Under the pieces are notes generated by a model. It was not told the origin of the DNA. It worked only from the letters and a program-made list of their open reading frames with translations, and ran no database searches. Shown here in pieces: positions 16,293 to 26,698 of a stretch of 64,000 nucleotides of DNA (position 1 is the first letter of the stretch; each line of letters starts with the position of its first letter). The position numbers were made by a program, and so were the translations under genes. Source of the stretch: DATGPD01 sp041398565 (GTDB lineage: Bacteria > Planctomycetota > UBA1135 > UBA2386); contig JAWKUN010000004.1 of NCBI GenBank assembly GCA_041398565.1, positions 1,178,001 through 1,242,000 on the forward strand, given 5' to 3'.

Positions 16293-18680
16293 ATGCTCAA
16301 GCTTCACGTCTTTCTATCCGGCGGTCTGCTCTGCGCGACAGCGCTCGCGCAGACCGGGCGCACTCTCTCCTTGACCACGCCTGCCACGCTCGGCGGAACC
16401 GCGCAAGTCACCATCGCGCATCCCGCCAGCGCCGGCGGCAACTACTACGAGATGCTGGGTTCGGGGCCGAACACGAACGCCATCAACATCGGCAACCCGC
16501 GCGTCTTCGGTCTCTTCCTGCTCGACCTGCCCACCTACTTCTCGTGGTCGAACGGGCTGCTGGGCACCGGTACCTCGACCACGGTCTCGCTGCCGATCGC
16601 CAACAACATCTCGCTGGTGGGCGCGGTGCTCGAGACCCAGGCCGCCGACCTCGACGTCGCCGCGCCGTCGATCAACCTCTCGGACAATGACCTGCAGCTC
16701 CGCATCGTGCTCGGCATCTGCAAGCTGACGATGGTGCAGTCGACCAGCACCTCGACCCTGACCGGCGACTCCGTCCTGCACCAGATCGACGACACGACGC
16801 TGGGCACGCCGTCGCCGCTCGGCCCGCCGGCGTTCGCCTGCCAGGTGATCCGGCACCGCGGTCAGGAGGGTTTCGTCGAAGGCTTCGCCGGCACGTTCTC
16901 GGCCACGTCGCACAACTCCGACATCGACTCGATCAGCCACCGGCGTGTGGCCAAGCGCACCCTCAACAGCGCCTTCCAGCTGGTGACGCTGCCCAACGGC
17001 TACGACGTCGCCATCATCCGCGACAACGCCAACCAGAATCAGTTCAGCGTCATGAGCTACAACCGCGCCACCGGCGCGGCCATGGTGATCCCCGGCACCA
17101 CCGTCGTCGACACCAGCGCGACCCCTCCGAGCACGTCGACCCTGGCGCCCTACATGTCGTTCTCGAACGACGGCAACTGGGCGTGCGTCGTAGTGCACGA
17201 CCTCAATGCCTCGACGCCGCCTCCCGACCGCGTGCTCGCCTTCCGCACCGACGGCAGCGCCCCGGCCATCGACATCACTGCCACCGCGCCGGCCAGCACG
17301 ACGTACTTCGACGGCGCGCACTACTTCATGCGCGACTTCCTGATCGTGGTCGGCACCGGCGGCTGGTACTGGACGTCGGCGACCTCGCCTTCGACCCTGC
17401 AGCCGCTGACCCTGCCCAACACGACGGCCAGCAACGCGCCGCCGATCTGGGTCTTCTCGTTCTCGTGGCGCGTGTCGCGTGACGGCGCGGTCGCCTACTT
17501 CCCGTCGGGCAGCAACGCTTCTGCCTCGCGCGCCGAGATGGAGATCTACCAGATCTCCGACAACAGCGGCACGCCACAGGTGCTCAACGTCACCCAGTTC
17601 GCCGCCCCGACCGGCCTCGCCGAGTTCGGCTTCAGCGCCATCACGCCGTCGACGGCGAACAACTCGAGCAACGGCATCAAGGCCGCCGTGTCGCCCGACG
17701 GTTCGATGATCGCCGCGCTCGCAGCGACCTCCGCCTCGACCACGGCCTTCCCCGGCGTGTACGTGTGGACCGGCGCGCCGAACCCGGCGCTCATCACCGT
17801 GCCCGGCGCCACCTACTACTCGGAGCTGACCTTCCTCAACGACAACACGGTGCTCTTCTTCGCGGGCACCAGCAACACCGCGCAGGACCTCTACAAGTAC
17901 GAGGTCAACACCGCCACGGTGACCGCCATGACCAGCGTCGGCGACATCCGCACGCGAGGTCAGTTCTGGTCGCTCAACAAGCACTGGTGGTACTTCGTGC
18001 GCTCCGACTCCACCAACAGCAAGAGCAACCTGGTCGGCGTCAGCCGCAAGACCGGCGCGATGAAGGACATCACCGGCAACGAGTTCTCGGCGCCGTCGGT
18101 GCCGCCGCGTCCCTCGGTCGTCACCGGCGCCTTCAACACGACCGCCGACCCGTGGTTCGCCCTCGAGATGCAGCTGCGTCGGGCGCCGCTCGGCGACTTC
18201 GCCTACTTCACGGCGCGCCGGCCGGTGCCGGGCGGGGTGTTCGAGGACGCCAACGTCTTCCGCTTCGACATCGAGAACGGCGGCCAGGCCGAGGTGCTGA
18301 CCAACAACACCACGCAGGGCGCACTTGCCGCGATCAAGACCATGGAGAGCCTGATGATCTCGGCGGACGGCGCCCATCTGGCCTGGGCGCAGCGGGTCGG
18401 CACCGCCACGACCAGCAGCGAGGACGTGATCCACTTCCGCACCACGACCAACCAGATGTCGGTCAGCGACCCCGCTGGTCAGACCATCACCGACGGCTCG
18501 ATCTACTTCACCTGCCTGCCGCCGAACGGCATCGTCTACTCCGTGGGCAGTGGGTCGTCGACGGTGCCGGTGACCAACACGCGCATCGAATGGGTGGGCC
18601 TCGGCACCAACTCGCCGATCCCGATCTCGGGCGCCATCGTGCCCACGCGGGCGTACCAGGTGCTCAACACCTTCAACTGA
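16293..18680 (+). CDS. Large secreted protein, probable beta-propeller
   Basis: 795 residues. The N-terminus MLKLHVFLSGGLLCATALAQ is a Sec signal peptide with cleavage after A-L-A. The mature chain is rich in Thr, Ser, Asn and Gly. It has repeated blocks resembling WD40-like/TolB propeller blades, for example YMSFSNDGNWACVVV, AAVSPDGSMIAALA, MISADGAHLAWAQ and DLYKYEVNTATVTAMTS. No catalytic motif or anchor is visible, so it is an extracytoplasmic structural, binding or surface protein. The gene lies on the opposite strand between rpsP and ffh and has its own promoter-like sequence. Confidence 0.82.
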   Translation: MLKLHVFLSGGLLCATALAQTGRTLSLTTPATLGGTAQVTIAHPASAGGNYYEMLGSGPNTNAINIGNPRVFGLFLLDLPTYFSWSNGLLGTGTSTTVSLPIANNISLVGAVLETQAADLDVAAPSINLSDNDLQLRIVLGICKLTMVQSTSTSTLTGDSVLHQIDDTTLGTPSPLGPPAFACQVIRHRGQEGFVEGFAGTFSATSHNSDIDSISHRRVAKRTLNSAFQLVTLPNGYDVAIIRDNANQNQFSVMSYNRATGAAMVIPGTTVVDTSATPPSTSTLAPYMSFSNDGNWACVVVHDLNASTPPPDRVLAFRTDGSAPAIDITATAPASTTYFDGAHYFMRDFLIVVGTGGWYWTSATSPSTLQPLTLPNTTASNAPPIWVFSFSWRVSRDGAVAYFPSGSNASASRAEMEIYQISDNSGTPQVLNVTQFAAPTGLAEFGFSAITPSTANNSSNGIKAAVSPDGSMIAALAATSASTTAFPGVYVWTGAPNPALITVPGATYYSELTFLNDNTVLFFAGTSNTAQDLYKYEVNTATVTAMTSVGDIRTRGQFWSLNKHWWYFVRSDSTNSKSNLVGVSRKTGAMKDITGNEFSAPSVPPRPSVVTGAFNTTADPWFALEMQLRRAPLGDFAYFTARRPVPGGVFEDANVFRFDIENGGQAEVLTNNTTQGALAAIKTMESLMISADGAHLAWAQRVGTATTSSEDVIHFRTTTNQMSVSDPAGQTITDGSIYFTCLPPNGIVYSVGSGSSTVPVTNTRIEWVGLGTNSPIPISGAIVPTRAYQVLNTFN

Positions 18681-18733
18681 GGAGTTGCGCGCGGCGGGTG
18701 CCGCAGCCGGCCGGCCCGGCCGCCCTCTCCGCC

Positions 18734-20191
18734 TCAGCGGGGGCGGCGGCCGCCGCGGCCGCCCAGGAAGTCGCGCAGACCGTTGCCCCCGCCGCCACGC
18801 GGCGGAGGCAGCTTGACGTCGCCGAGCCCGCCGCCGAGCCCAGGCATGCCCGGCATGCCGCCGCCCATCCCCTTCATCATCTCCTTCATCTGACCGAGGC
18901 CACCCTTGCTGAGCTGCTGCATGGCCTTCTGCATCATCTTGAAGTTCTTCAGCAGCTCGTTCACTGCGGCGAGGTCGTTGCCGCTGCCCGACGCGATGCG
19001 CCGGCGACGTTGGATGTCGATGCACTCGGGATCGCGCCGTTCGACGGGGGTCATCGAGTGGATGATCGCCTCGATCCGCTTCATGCGCTTGTCATCGAGG
19101 TCGACCTCCTTCAGCGCCGAGCCGATCCCGGGCAGCATGCCGAGCACCTTCTTGAGGGGCCCGAGCTTGCGGATCATGTTCATCTGCGCCATGAAGTCCT
19201 CGAAGTTGAACTGACCGCGCGCCATCTTGCGCGCCGCCTTCTCGGCCTCCTTCTCGTCGATGACCTCCTGCGCCTTCTCGACCAGGCCGACCACGTCGCC
19301 CATGCCGAGGATGCGCCCCGCCATGCGCTGCGGCTCGAACTCCTCGAGATCGTCGGGCTTCTCGCCGACGCCGGCGAACAGGATCGGACGACCGGTGACC
19401 TTCTTGATCGACAGTGCGGCGCCGCCACGCGCGTCGCCGTCGACCTTGGTGAGGATCACGCCCCAGATCGGCAGGCGTTTGTGGAACTCCAGCGCCGAGT
19501 TCACCGCGTCCTGCCCGAGCATCGCGTCGCACACGAGCAGCACGCCGTGCGGCCGGCACTTCTCGTGCACCTCCTGCAGCTCGGTCATCAGTGCGTCGTC
19601 GATGTGCAAGCGGCCGGCTGTGTCGAGGATGACCACGTCGTGCAAGCCCTTGCGCGCCGCCTCGATGCCGCGCTGGCAGATCTGCGGCGGCCGGCCACTC
19701 GTGCCCTCGGCGTGCACGGCGATGCCGAGCTGCTTGCCCAAGGTGAGCAGCTGGTCGACGGCGGCGGGGCGCTGCAGGTCGGCAGCCACGAGCAGCGGGT
19801 TCTTCTTCTTCTTGCGGCGCAGCCACAGGGCCAGCTTGGCGCAGGTCGTCGTCTTGCCGGAGCCCTGCAGGCCGGCCATCATCAGAACCAGCGGGCCGCT
19901 GTCCGCGACCGGCAGCCCCACCGCCTCGCCGCCGAGCAGATCGGTCAGAGCGTCGTGGAAGACCTTGATGAACTGCTGGCCGGCGTCGACCGACTTGATG
20001 ACCTCTTGCCCCAGCGCGCGCGCCTTGACGTCCTGGATGAACTCCTTGGCGACCTTGAAGTTGACGTCCGCCTCGAGCAACGCCTGCCGCACCGCCTTGA
20101 TGCCTTCGTCGACGTTGGCCTCGGTGAGCACCTTCTGACCGACGATGGCGCGGTAGGCGGAACCGAGCGCATTGGCTAGCGAGTCGAACAC
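18734..20191 (-). CDS. ffh: Signal recognition particle GTPase Ffh
   Basis: 485 residues. The N domain has ALLEADVNFKVAKEFI. The G domain has G1 GLQGSGKTTT, DLQRPAAVDQL, DTAGR (G3), TKVDGD (G4) and the G5-region GVGEKPDDLEEFEP. A Met-rich M domain follows, including the RNA-binding SGSG segment (IASGSGNDLAAVNELL) and a KMMQKAMQQL helix, then a Gly/Met/Pro-rich tail. It binds signal peptides emerging from ribosomes and delivers them to FtsY at the membrane. The 4.5S RNA is not seen in the window. It is convergent with the secreted propeller gene. Confidence 0.97.
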   Translation of the reverse strand: MFDSLANALGSAYRAIVGQKVLTEANVDEGIKAVRQALLEADVNFKVAKEFIQDVKARALGQEVIKSVDAGQQFIKVFHDALTDLLGGEAVGLPVADSGPLVLMMAGLQGSGKTTTCAKLALWLRRKKKKNPLLVAADLQRPAAVDQLLTLGKQLGIAVHAEGTSGRPPQICQRGIEAARKGLHDVVILDTAGRLHIDDALMTELQEVHEKCRPHGVLLVCDAMLGQDAVNSALEFHKRLPIWGVILTKVDGDARGGAALSIKKVTGRPILFAGVGEKPDDLEEFEPQRMAGRILGMGDVVGLVEKAQEVIDEKEAEKAARKMARGQFNFEDFMAQMNMIRKLGPLKKVLGMLPGIGSALKEVDLDDKRMKRIEAIIHSMTPVERRDPECIDIQRRRRIASGSGNDLAAVNELLKNFKMMQKAMQQLSKGGLGQMKEMMKGMGGGMPGMPGLGGGLGDVKLPPPRGGGGNGLRDFLGGRGGRRPR

Positions 20192-20331
20192 GACCCGAAG
20201 GTAGTCCCGTCGTGGCTCGCGGGGAAGAGTGTGGACTCCGTCGGCGCCGCCGCCGCCCCGCGGTTTCCGGCGCGCGGTTTCCGGCGCGCGCGGGCTCGGA
20301 GCCGGGGGGCGTTGCCGTACACTGCCCGCCG

Positions 20332-22164
20332 GTGCCCGCCCTCGTCCTCGCCTCCGAACCCGCTGGCGCCGGTACGGCCCTGGCCGCGCTCCTGGTCCTC
20401 GGCATCGCCGCGCAGTGGTGCGCGTGGCGCGTCAAGGTCCCGTCGATCGTGCTCCTCCTCACGCTCGGCATCCTGGCCGGCCCGGTGCTCGGACTGTTGT
20501 CGCCGGACCAGCTGATGGGCGACCTGCTGCTACCCGTGGTGTCGCTGGCAGTGGCCGCCATCCTCTACGAGGGCGGCCTCACCCTGCGCTTCGACGAACT
20601 CAAGGGCACGGGCACCGCGCTCATGCGGCTGCTCACCGTCGGCGTCACCGTCACGTTCGCCGGGGCCGCGGTGGCCACCCACCTTGTCCTGCGCTTCGAC
20701 TGGCCGCTGTCGCTGCTGATGGGCGCCATCCTGACCGTGACCGGACCGACGGTGATCGGACCGCTGCTGCGTCACGTCCGCCCCACCGGGTCTTCCGGCC
20801 GCCTCCTGCAGTGGGAAGGCATCGTCGTCGACCCCATCGGTGCCATTCTGGCCGTGCTGGTGTTCGAGGCGATCGTGCCCGGCAGCCACATCTCGACCGT
20901 GGGCGGCGTGCTGTGGGCGCTGGCCAAGACCGTGCTCGTCGGTGGCCTGGCGGGCCTTGCCGGCGGCTGGCTGCTGGTGCAGATCGTGGCGCACCGGCAC
21001 GTGCCCGAGTATCTGCAACCCTCGGTCTCGCTGGCCATGGGCATCGGCGCGTTCGCCGCCAGCAACCGCCTGCAGCCGGAGGCCGGTCTGCTGGCGGTCA
21101 CGGTCCTCGGCATCGTCCTCGCCAACCAGAAGAGGTTTTCGATCCGACCGATGCTGGAGTTCAAGGAGCACCTGCGGGTGATCCTGATCTCCGGCCTGTT
21201 CCTGGTCCTCTCGGCACGCCTGCGCCTCGAGGACCTGCGCGGCGTCGCGCTGCCCGGCCTGCTGCTGGTGGCGGCGCTCATCGTCCTGGTACGACCCGCC
21301 GCGGTGCTGCTGTCGACGTTGGGCACCAAGGTACCGCTGCGCGACCTCGCATTCGTGGCGGGCGTGGCGCCGCGCGGCATCGTCGCGGCGTCCGTGGCCT
21401 CGATCTTCGCTCTGCGGCTCGGCGAGGCAGGCGACACCGAAGCCGCGGCGCTGGTGCCGGCGATGTTCGTGGTGATCATCGGCACCGTGCTGGTGTACGG
21501 GTTCGCCGCCGGGCCATACGCGCGTGCGCTCGGCCTGGCGCAGCAGGATCCGCAGGGCGTGCTCATCGTCGGCGGGCATCAGGCCGTGCGCGAGATCGCG
21601 CGCGCCCTGGACGGGGCCGAGGTGCGCGTGATCCTCGTCGACACCAACCGCGCACACGTTCAGGCCGCGCGCATGGCGCACCTCGAGGCGCACGTCGGCA
21701 ACGCGCTCGAACGCGAGACTCTCGACCACATCGACCTCGGCGGCATCGGCCGCATGTTCGCGATGACGCCGAACGACGAGGTCAACGCCCTGGCGGTCGT
21801 GCGCTTCGCGCACCTGTTCGGCCGGCACGAGGTGTTCCAGTTGGCACCCTCGGGCTCGCAGAGCGGCAAGCGACGCGCCATCCCCGAGGAGATGCTGGGC
21901 CACGTGCTGTTCGGCCCCAATGCCTGCATCGACAGCCTCGAGGTGCACATGGCCGACGGTGCCGTGGTGAAGACCACGCCGCTGACGGAGCGCTTCTCGT
22001 TCGAGGACTGGCGGCAGCTGTACGGCGCCGACGCCATCCCTCTCTTCCTCTTGCGCGGCAGCAAGGTGCACCCGTGGACGGCCGCCTCCAACCTGCAACC
22101 CAAACCCGGCGACGCCATCGTCGGCCTGGTGAAGGTCCCCCAAGAAGCCCCCACCCCCGGGTAG
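20332..22164 (+). CDS. CPA-family cation/proton antiporter with C-terminal TrkA-N (RCK) domain
   Basis: 610 residues from a GTG. About 12 hydrophobic spans cover residues 1-400, including TVTGPTVIGPLLRHV and VAPRGIVAASVASIFALRL, the two conserved Na+/H+ exchanger blocks. Residues about 405-520 form a Rossmann RCK domain (VLIVGGHQAVREIARALDGAEVRVILVDTN), which would bind NAD(H) or a nucleotide and gate the transporter. The remaining 80 or so residues form a TrkA-C-like tail. The expected role is cytoplasmic pH and Na+/K+ homeostasis; ion selectivity cannot be read from sequence alone. It is divergent from ffh and convergent with murA. Confidence 0.9.
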   Translation: MPALVLASEPAGAGTALAALLVLGIAAQWCAWRVKVPSIVLLLTLGILAGPVLGLLSPDQLMGDLLLPVVSLAVAAILYEGGLTLRFDELKGTGTALMRLLTVGVTVTFAGAAVATHLVLRFDWPLSLLMGAILTVTGPTVIGPLLRHVRPTGSSGRLLQWEGIVVDPIGAILAVLVFEAIVPGSHISTVGGVLWALAKTVLVGGLAGLAGGWLLVQIVAHRHVPEYLQPSVSLAMGIGAFAASNRLQPEAGLLAVTVLGIVLANQKRFSIRPMLEFKEHLRVILISGLFLVLSARLRLEDLRGVALPGLLLVAALIVLVRPAAVLLSTLGTKVPLRDLAFVAGVAPRGIVAASVASIFALRLGEAGDTEAAALVPAMFVVIIGTVLVYGFAAGPYARALGLAQQDPQGVLIVGGHQAVREIARALDGAEVRVILVDTNRAHVQAARMAHLEAHVGNALERETLDHIDLGGIGRMFAMTPNDEVNALAVVRFAHLFGRHEVFQLAPSGSQSGKRRAIPEEMLGHVLFGPNACIDSLEVHMADGAVVKTTPLTERFSFEDWRQLYGADAIPLFLLRGSKVHPWTAASNLQPKPGDAIVGLVKVPQEAPTPG

Positions 22165-22204
22165 AACTACCCATACGGTTGGTGTCAGACTCCACTCTGT
22201 TGGT

Positions 22205-23476
<1,272 letters not shown>

Positions 23477-23560
23477 GAGACGCCCCTCCCAGGGCACCGA
23501 TGATGAGAGAGCCAGCTTGATGCCCGTGCGGCTGCACGAACACTGACCGTTGAGTCGCGC

Positions 23561-23588
23561 ACGGTAGCGACCACCCTGAGTAAAGCAA
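23561..23588 (-). promoter_or_regulatory. Weak candidate promoter for murA
   Basis: Minus-strand TTGCTT, 16 bp spacer and TACCGT, about 85 bp upstream of the murA GTG. The match is weak. Confidence 0.25.
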
Positions 23589-23635
23589 CGAGGAAGACCT
23601 CGCGCGGCGCGGCACCAAGGTCGTAGCCTCCTCGC

Positions 23636-24943
23636 GTGGCGCCTTCGCCGGCAACGGATTCCTCCGCGCGACCCTTGCGCGTGCTGCTCGTGGCCCACGG
23701 CTTCCCGCCGCACAGCTTCGGCGGCGTCGAACAGCACGTCGCCGGGCTGGCCCGCGCCCTGCTCGCCGATGGGCATCGCGTGCACGTCTACACACGCACC
23801 GGCGAAGGCGAAGCCGGCACGCTGGCGCACGACGTCGTGGACGGCCTCGCCCTCACGCGCGTCGCCTACCGCTTCGAGGACGTGCGCACCCTGCCCGACC
23901 TGTACCGCAGCGCGATGCTCGATGCCGCGTTCGCCCGCTTCCTGTCGGAGGCGGGCCCCTTCGACGTCGCCCACGTCCACCACCTGACCGGCTTGTCGCT
24001 CGGGATCGTCGACCAGCTGCGCCAACGCGGCGTGCGCTCGGTCCTCACGCTGCACGACTACTGGACGATCTGTCCGCGCGGGCAGATGTGGCACCGCCGC
24101 GGCGAGGTCTGCGCGCAGGTCGAGCCGGCGCGCTGCTCCGAGTGCCTGGCGGTGCCGTTCGGGCACCTGCTGGGTGCAGAGCCGGCGGCCACACTCGCAC
24201 GCCTGCACGACGACGCGCGCGCCACCCTGCGTGCCGTCGACGCCCTGGTCGTGCCGTCGGCGCGCGCGCTGCCGCCGTTCGCGGCGCTCGGCCTCGACAC
24301 CGCTACCGTCCGCGTCGTCGAGAACGCCGTCGACGTCGAGCACCTCGCCGCGGTGCCGCCGCTCGCGCGCCGGCCGCGCGGCCAGCCTCTGCGCGTCGGC
24401 TTCCTGGGGACGCTCATCCCGAGCAAGGGCCTCGATGTCCTGGTCGACGCTCTGCAACGTCTGCCGGCCGGTGCCGCCACCCTCGACGTCTGGGGCAACG
24501 CCGTTCCCTACCACGGCGACGAGGGTTTCCTGACTCGCGTGTTCTCGCGCCTGCGGCCCGAGGATCGTGTGGTCTACCACGGCCCCTACCACACGCACGA
24601 CCTGGCACGCATCTTGACCCCCCTCGACTGCGTGGTCGCGCCCGCGCTCTGGGCGGAAGCGTTCGGCCTGACGGTACGCGAGGCCTTGGCGGCCGGCCGG
24701 CCGGCGCTGGTGAGCCAGATCGGCGGCCTCGCCGACGCCGTGCGCCACGAGGTCGACGGCTTCGTTCTGCCACCAGGCGACCGCGCTGCTCTGGCTCGAG
24801 CGCTCGCCCGCCTCGCCACCGAGCCCGACCTGGCCGCGCGCTTCGGCGCCGCCGGCCGCGGGCGGCCGCGGCCGTTCGACACCATGGCTCGAGATCTGGT
24901 GGCGATCTATCGCCACGAGACCAGCGTCAGCGAGCAGGCCTAG
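23636..24943 (+). CDS. GT4-family glycosyltransferase
   Basis: 435 residues from a GTG. The N-terminal Rossmann domain carries the GT-B substrate-loop motif HGFPPHSFGGVEQHVAGLA. The C-terminal domain (from about 245) begins RVGFLGTLIPSKGLDVL, and the nucleotide-sugar binding E-x7-E motif lies in EAFGLTVREALAAGRP. It is a retaining enzyme of the group 1 type, acting in the cytoplasm on lipid-linked or polysaccharide acceptors. Donor and acceptor cannot be assigned. Its stop codon overlaps the stop of the convergent beta-helix gene in a CTAG. Confidence 0.93.
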   Translation: MAPSPATDSSARPLRVLLVAHGFPPHSFGGVEQHVAGLARALLADGHRVHVYTRTGEGEAGTLAHDVVDGLALTRVAYRFEDVRTLPDLYRSAMLDAAFARFLSEAGPFDVAHVHHLTGLSLGIVDQLRQRGVRSVLTLHDYWTICPRGQMWHRRGEVCAQVEPARCSECLAVPFGHLLGAEPAATLARLHDDARATLRAVDALVVPSARALPPFAALGLDTATVRVVENAVDVEHLAAVPPLARRPRGQPLRVGFLGTLIPSKGLDVLVDALQRLPAGAATLDVWGNAVPYHGDEGFLTRVFSRLRPEDRVVYHGPYHTHDLARILTPLDCVVAPALWAEAFGLTVREALAAGRPALVSQIGGLADAVRHEVDGFVLPPGDRAALARALARLATEPDLAARFGAAGRGRPRPFDTMARDLVAIYRHETSVSEQA

Positions 24944-26145
24944 CGCAGCAAGCGCACGAGCGGGTTCGACAGCACGAGCGTGCCGGTTCCGGCGACGGAC
25001 TGCAGCCCGACCATCACGCCGAGCAGGTCGGGCTGACTGGGGACGGCGAGGGACCAGTTGGTGCTGGCTCCTGACAGGACGCCCGCCGCCACCGTCAAGA
25101 GAGGCTGCGACAGGTCGAGGCCGAGCCCGCCGTCGAGCGGTGGGAAGAAGACCGGCGCGCGCGCCACGCCGAGCAGGACCGCGAACAGATCGCCAGGGCT
25201 GGCGACGACCACGCCGCTCGCCTGGCTACCGGTCGTCAACGCGGTGGCGCCGAGTTCTGGCACGGCGCGTGTGACGGGGACGATGCCGCCGACGGGCGGG
25301 GAGTTGGAGCCGATCAGACTGGCGGCAGGGTCCACGACCACTGCCCCGCGTCCCTGGAACTCGAGAGCCGGGATCGAGCAGCCACCTCCGATCGGACCGC
25401 CCCCCGCTTGTAGCACGCAGGTCGCCGCGACGCCGATGAAGCTGTCGGTCGCAACCAGCGCCGGCGATCCGCAGCCGATGGCCGCGCTGCCGCCGAGACT
25501 CGAGCCGCGCAGCGAGGTGCTGGCGAGCGACAGGGAGCAGTGGTCGACCTCCAGAGCAGGACCCTGCGGCCACACGATGAGGAACTGCGAGAACCACCCG
25601 TCCCGCGACACGATCGAGCAGTCCTCGAGCGCCAGGTTGCTGGTCGTCGCGCGCACCACGCGGAATTGGGTATCCGCCCGGGTCAGGCTGACCCAGGGAC
25701 ATCCATCGACCTGCAGAGCCACCACGTCGATCTGGATCATGTTCGGCGGGTTCTGTACGAAGCGCAGATCGTCGAGCACCACCGGGCCGGCGCAGTTCTG
25801 CGCGTGGATCTGGCCGTGACGCACCTCGAACCCGGCGATCTCAACCGCCTGCGCCGCGGTCAACCCGGTGACCTGAAGCACGGCTGGTGGCGTGATCATG
25901 GGTAGGCCGTCGTCGAGCACGGCGCCCGGGTCGCCACGCACGAGCAGGCCCTTGGTCAGGACGGCACCGGCGTAGGTGCCCGGACGCACCACCACCAGAT
26001 CGCCGTCGGCCACCTGCGGTGCGTCGAAGGCAGCCTGCAAGGTCGGGAAGCCTCCGCTACCCACGATCCAGGTCTGTCGTTGAGCCACGAGGGACGCGGA
26101 GGAGACTGCGACGAGAAGGACGCTCTTGCAGAAGGTCATGGGCAT
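24940..26145 (-). CDS. Secreted right-handed beta-helix protein
   Basis: 401 residues. Signal peptide MPMTFCKSVLLVAVSSASLVAQ with likely cleavage after V-A-Q. The mature N-terminus reads WIVGSGGFPTLQAAFDAPQVADGDLVVVRPGTYAGAVL. That is the familiar opening of parallel beta-helix (pectate-lyase-like/NosD-like) proteins, which start with a coverage of fixed-interval event words. Short beta-rungs with stacked hydrophobics follow. No polysaccharide lyase catalytic Asp/Arg set is evident. The C-terminal 130 residues form a separate Gly/Leu/Val-rich domain (TNWSLAVPSQPDLLGVMVGLQ), possibly a surface or sorting domain common in this lineage. Confidence 0.78.
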   Translation of the reverse strand: MPMTFCKSVLLVAVSSASLVAQRQTWIVGSGGFPTLQAAFDAPQVADGDLVVVRPGTYAGAVLTKGLLVRGDPGAVLDDGLPMITPPAVLQVTGLTAAQAVEIAGFEVRHGQIHAQNCAGPVVLDDLRFVQNPPNMIQIDVVALQVDGCPWVSLTRADTQFRVVRATTSNLALEDCSIVSRDGWFSQFLIVWPQGPALEVDHCSLSLASTSLRGSSLGGSAAIGCGSPALVATDSFIGVAATCVLQAGGGPIGGGCSIPALEFQGRGAVVVDPAASLIGSNSPPVGGIVPVTRAVPELGATALTTGSQASGVVVASPGDLFAVLLGVARAPVFFPPLDGGLGLDLSQPLLTVAAGVLSGASTNWSLAVPSQPDLLGVMVGLQSVAGTGTLVLSNPLVRLLR

Positions 26146-26540
26146 CGGGGAACAGGAGACGACGAACGACACCCGTTCGAGCAAGCTGCGTACCCCCCTT
26201 CCGCGGATGCCTAATACCAGGCGGCGGCGGCCGCGACGGCCGGAGCCGGACCCTGGCGTTTCGCCGGCTTCCCGGCAGGCCGCGCAACGCGTGTCCAGCT
26301 GCCAGATCGAGGGTTGCACCCCCTGGATCGGGGGCCAGGCGGAGACACACCCCAGCAAGTCCGCGGGCGCCCCGGCACGCTGCCGCAGCCTCGGTCCACG
26401 CGGCCAACAATCGGTGCCCGCTGCCCGACGGCCGTGTCGGTCGCGAGTCGCCCCCCGTCGGAAAGGCGTCGCCCCGACCGACGCAGAGTCGGGGACCTCC
26501 GCGGCCGATCCCTCACTCGCCCAGCCGCGCGCCGGATTCC

Positions 26541-26569
26541 TTGACCGTACCATCCCGCCTCGCTACCGT
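26541..26569 (+). promoter_or_regulatory. Candidate sigma-70 promoter for the TPR/alpha-CTD gene
   Basis: TTGACC, 17 bp spacer and TACCGT, giving a leader of about 120 nt. The 553 bp between 26146 and 26698 contain this site and otherwise GC-rich sequence in which I see no gene, repeat or strong hairpin. Confidence 0.4.
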
Positions 26570-26698
26570 TTTTCCCCTTTCCGCGGACGTGGGCAGTTCG
26601 CTCGGCACGCTGGCGCGACCGGCAACGACGGCCCGACGTACCGCCGCTGTGCGCCGCCGACACTCTCGCCCACCTCGTTCCGGGTCAGGATCCTGCCG

